The notes under the pieces were generated by a model. It was not told the DNA's origin, searched no databases, and was given only the letters and a program-made list of their open reading frames with translations. This document shows positions 5,444-6,498 of a DNA stretch of 6,498 bases, piece after piece. The position numbers were made by a program, and so were the translations under genes. Within the stretch, counting starts at the first letter, position 1; every line of letters starts with the position of its first letter. The DNA is from an uncultured Planctomycetota bacterium (lineage in GTDB: Bacteria; Planctomycetota; Phycisphaerae; Sedimentisphaerales; Anaerobacaceae): positions 1 to 6,498 of the forward strand of contig CAIYOL010000048.1 of the NCBI GenBank assembly GCA_903927855.1, read 5' to 3'.

Positions 5444-6498
5444 AGATAAAAGATATAGCAGAGAAAATCGAAAAAATAGTCCCGCTTAAACTGGCGCAGG
5501 ACTGGGACAACGTTGGACTGCTCATCGGCGACCCGCAACAAAATATAAAAAATATCCTGCTGACCATCGACATCACAAAAGATGTGTTAGCCGAGGCAAA
5601 AAGGTTAAGGACGAATTTGATTATAAGTTATCATCCTGTAATCTGGGACGGACTTAGGAAAATCAACCAGGACAGTATCGTTTATGATTTGATTCAAGCT
5701 GACATTGCAGTTTTTTCCATACATACCGCACTGGATGCCGTTATAGGTGGCGTAAACGACGGCCTTGCGGAAATCGTCGGCATTGTCGATGGCAAACCAA
5801 TCGGCGATTATGTGGAAAGCCCACAGGGCAATAATTATAAACTCGTTGTCTTTGTCCCCATCGAATCAACCGCTAAAGTTTCAAATGCGATTTTTGCCGC
5901 TGACGCAGGCGCTATCGGAAATTACAGCAACTGCGGTTTCATCGCTGAAGGAACAGGCACTTTCCTGCCCTTAGACGGCGCAAGACCTGCCATCGGGAAA
6001 AAAGACAAATTAGAAAAAGTCAACGAGATAAGATTCGAGACGATTGTGCCTGCCGAAAAACTCGACAATTGTATAGCTGCAATGAAAAAAGCACATCCCT
6101 ATGAAGAGCCTGCCTTCGATGTTTTCAAACTCTATAACAATCAATCTAAATTCGGCCTCGGCAGAATCGGCAAATTACAAAAACCGGTGCAACTGAATAA
6201 AATACTCGAAAGAATAAAAAAACACACCGGCGCAAAAGCATTCGGAATCATCGGAAAACAGAAACGACTGATAAAAACCGCTGCGGTTTGCGCCGGCTCG
6301 TGCGGTAAAATCATCAACTCGATTATCGCAGCAAAGGCCGACCTCTATCTTACCGGCGAACTGAAACACCACCAGGCTTTGGCCGCACAAGAGGCAGGTC
6401 TGACTTGTATTTGCCTTAGTCATACCGTTTCTGAACGCTTCATACTAAAAAAATTCGCCAAACAATTACAAAAGCAAATCGGGCAAATAACAATTAAA
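5440..6498 (+). CDS. NIF3/DUF34 family dinuclear-metal protein, 3' end beyond the window
   Basis: The frame from the ATG at 5440 stays open for 353 codons to the last base with no stop. The family is about 370 residues in its long form, so only a short tail is missing. Family marks are QDWDNVGLLIGDP at 20-32, IISYHPVIWDGL at 61-72, SIHTALDAVIGGVNDGLAE at 93-111, a PII/CutA-like insert at about 132-230 ending in AHPYEEPAFDVF (218-229), TGELKHHQAL at 305-314 and LSHTVSE at 326-332. Likely metal ligands are His65, Asp99, His328 and Glu332, with His95 nearby. The first His of the usual HHP motif is Tyr64 here, a form I recall from eukaryotic NIF3L1. NIF3 proteins form hexameric toroids. Some are annotated as type 2 GTP cyclohydrolase I, but the general function is unsettled, so I give no symbol. 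The ATG overlaps the pabC stop (ATGA) and has only a weak ribosome binding site, implying translational coupling. Confidence 0.92.
   Translation, partial: MKIKDIAEKIEKIVPLKLAQDWDNVGLLIGDPQQNIKNILLTIDITKDVLAEAKRLRTNLIISYHPVIWDGLRKINQDSIVYDLIQADIAVFSIHTALDAVIGGVNDGLAEIVGIVDGKPIGDYVESPQGNNYKLVVFVPIESTAKVSNAIFAADAGAIGNYSNCGFIAEGTGTFLPLDGARPAIGKKDKLEKVNEIRFETIVPAEKLDNCIAAMKKAHPYEEPAFDVFKLYNNQSKFGLGRIGKLQKPVQLNKILERIKKHTGAKAFGIIGKQKRLIKTAAVCAGSCGKIINSIIAAKADLYLTGELKHHQALAAQEAGLTCICLSHTVSERFILKKFAKQLQKQIGQITIK

Noticed and set aside
5765..5974. Short + strand open frame (69 codons) within the NIF3 gene
   Set aside because: It is an out-of-frame shadow: the NIF3 frame is continuous from 5440 to the window end and carries conserved family motifs across this stretch.

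Overview
The window reads as a compact, single-direction bacterial gene run. Seven genes lie on the + strand, separated by gaps of 36 bases or less or overlapping by 4 bases. No internal terminator, RNA gene, mobile element or CRISPR array is visible. Base composition is moderate and looks uniform. The mix of a prfA without an adjacent prmC, an archaeal-type adenylate-kinase-like protein and a NIF3 protein with a Tyr-His-Pro metal motif would fit a planctomycete-like lineage (perhaps Phycisphaerae/Sedimentisphaerales). That placement rests on family recollection, not on a search, and should be held loosely.

Layout. 1-732: C-terminal two thirds of peptide chain release factor 1 (prfA), cut by the left window edge. 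769-1857: a 362-residue two-part protein, with an archaeal adenylate-kinase-like P-loop domain carrying an altered Walker A motif followed by a nucleoside 2-deoxyribosyltransferase-like domain. 1871-2446: an unrecognised Cys-containing polytopic membrane protein starting at TTG. 2443-3129: deoxyribose-phosphate aldolase (deoC). 3135-4571: aminodeoxychorismate synthase component I (pabB). 4580-5443: fold-type IV PLP enzyme, most likely aminodeoxychorismate lyase (pabC). 5440-6498: a NIF3/DUF34 family protein that runs off the right edge with no stop codon.

How the genes may work together. pabB and pabC make a clear pair: chorismate to aminodeoxychorismate to p-aminobenzoate, for folate. The glutaminase subunit (PabA/TrpG) is not in the window. 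NIF3 proteins are sometimes annotated as type 2 GTP cyclohydrolase I, so its overlap with pabC is suggestive of a folate link, though weakly. The two-domain protein at 769 and deoC may form a second theme. A deoxyribosyltransferase-fold domain of the dNMP N-glycosidase kind would release deoxyribose 5-phosphate, the substrate of DeoC. This is a hypothesis from fold and context.

The most interesting items are the kinase-like/deoxyribosyltransferase-like fusion, its degenerate P-loop, its proximity to deoC, and two hairpin-forming sequences inside coding regions, one with a UUCG tetraloop just upstream of pabB.
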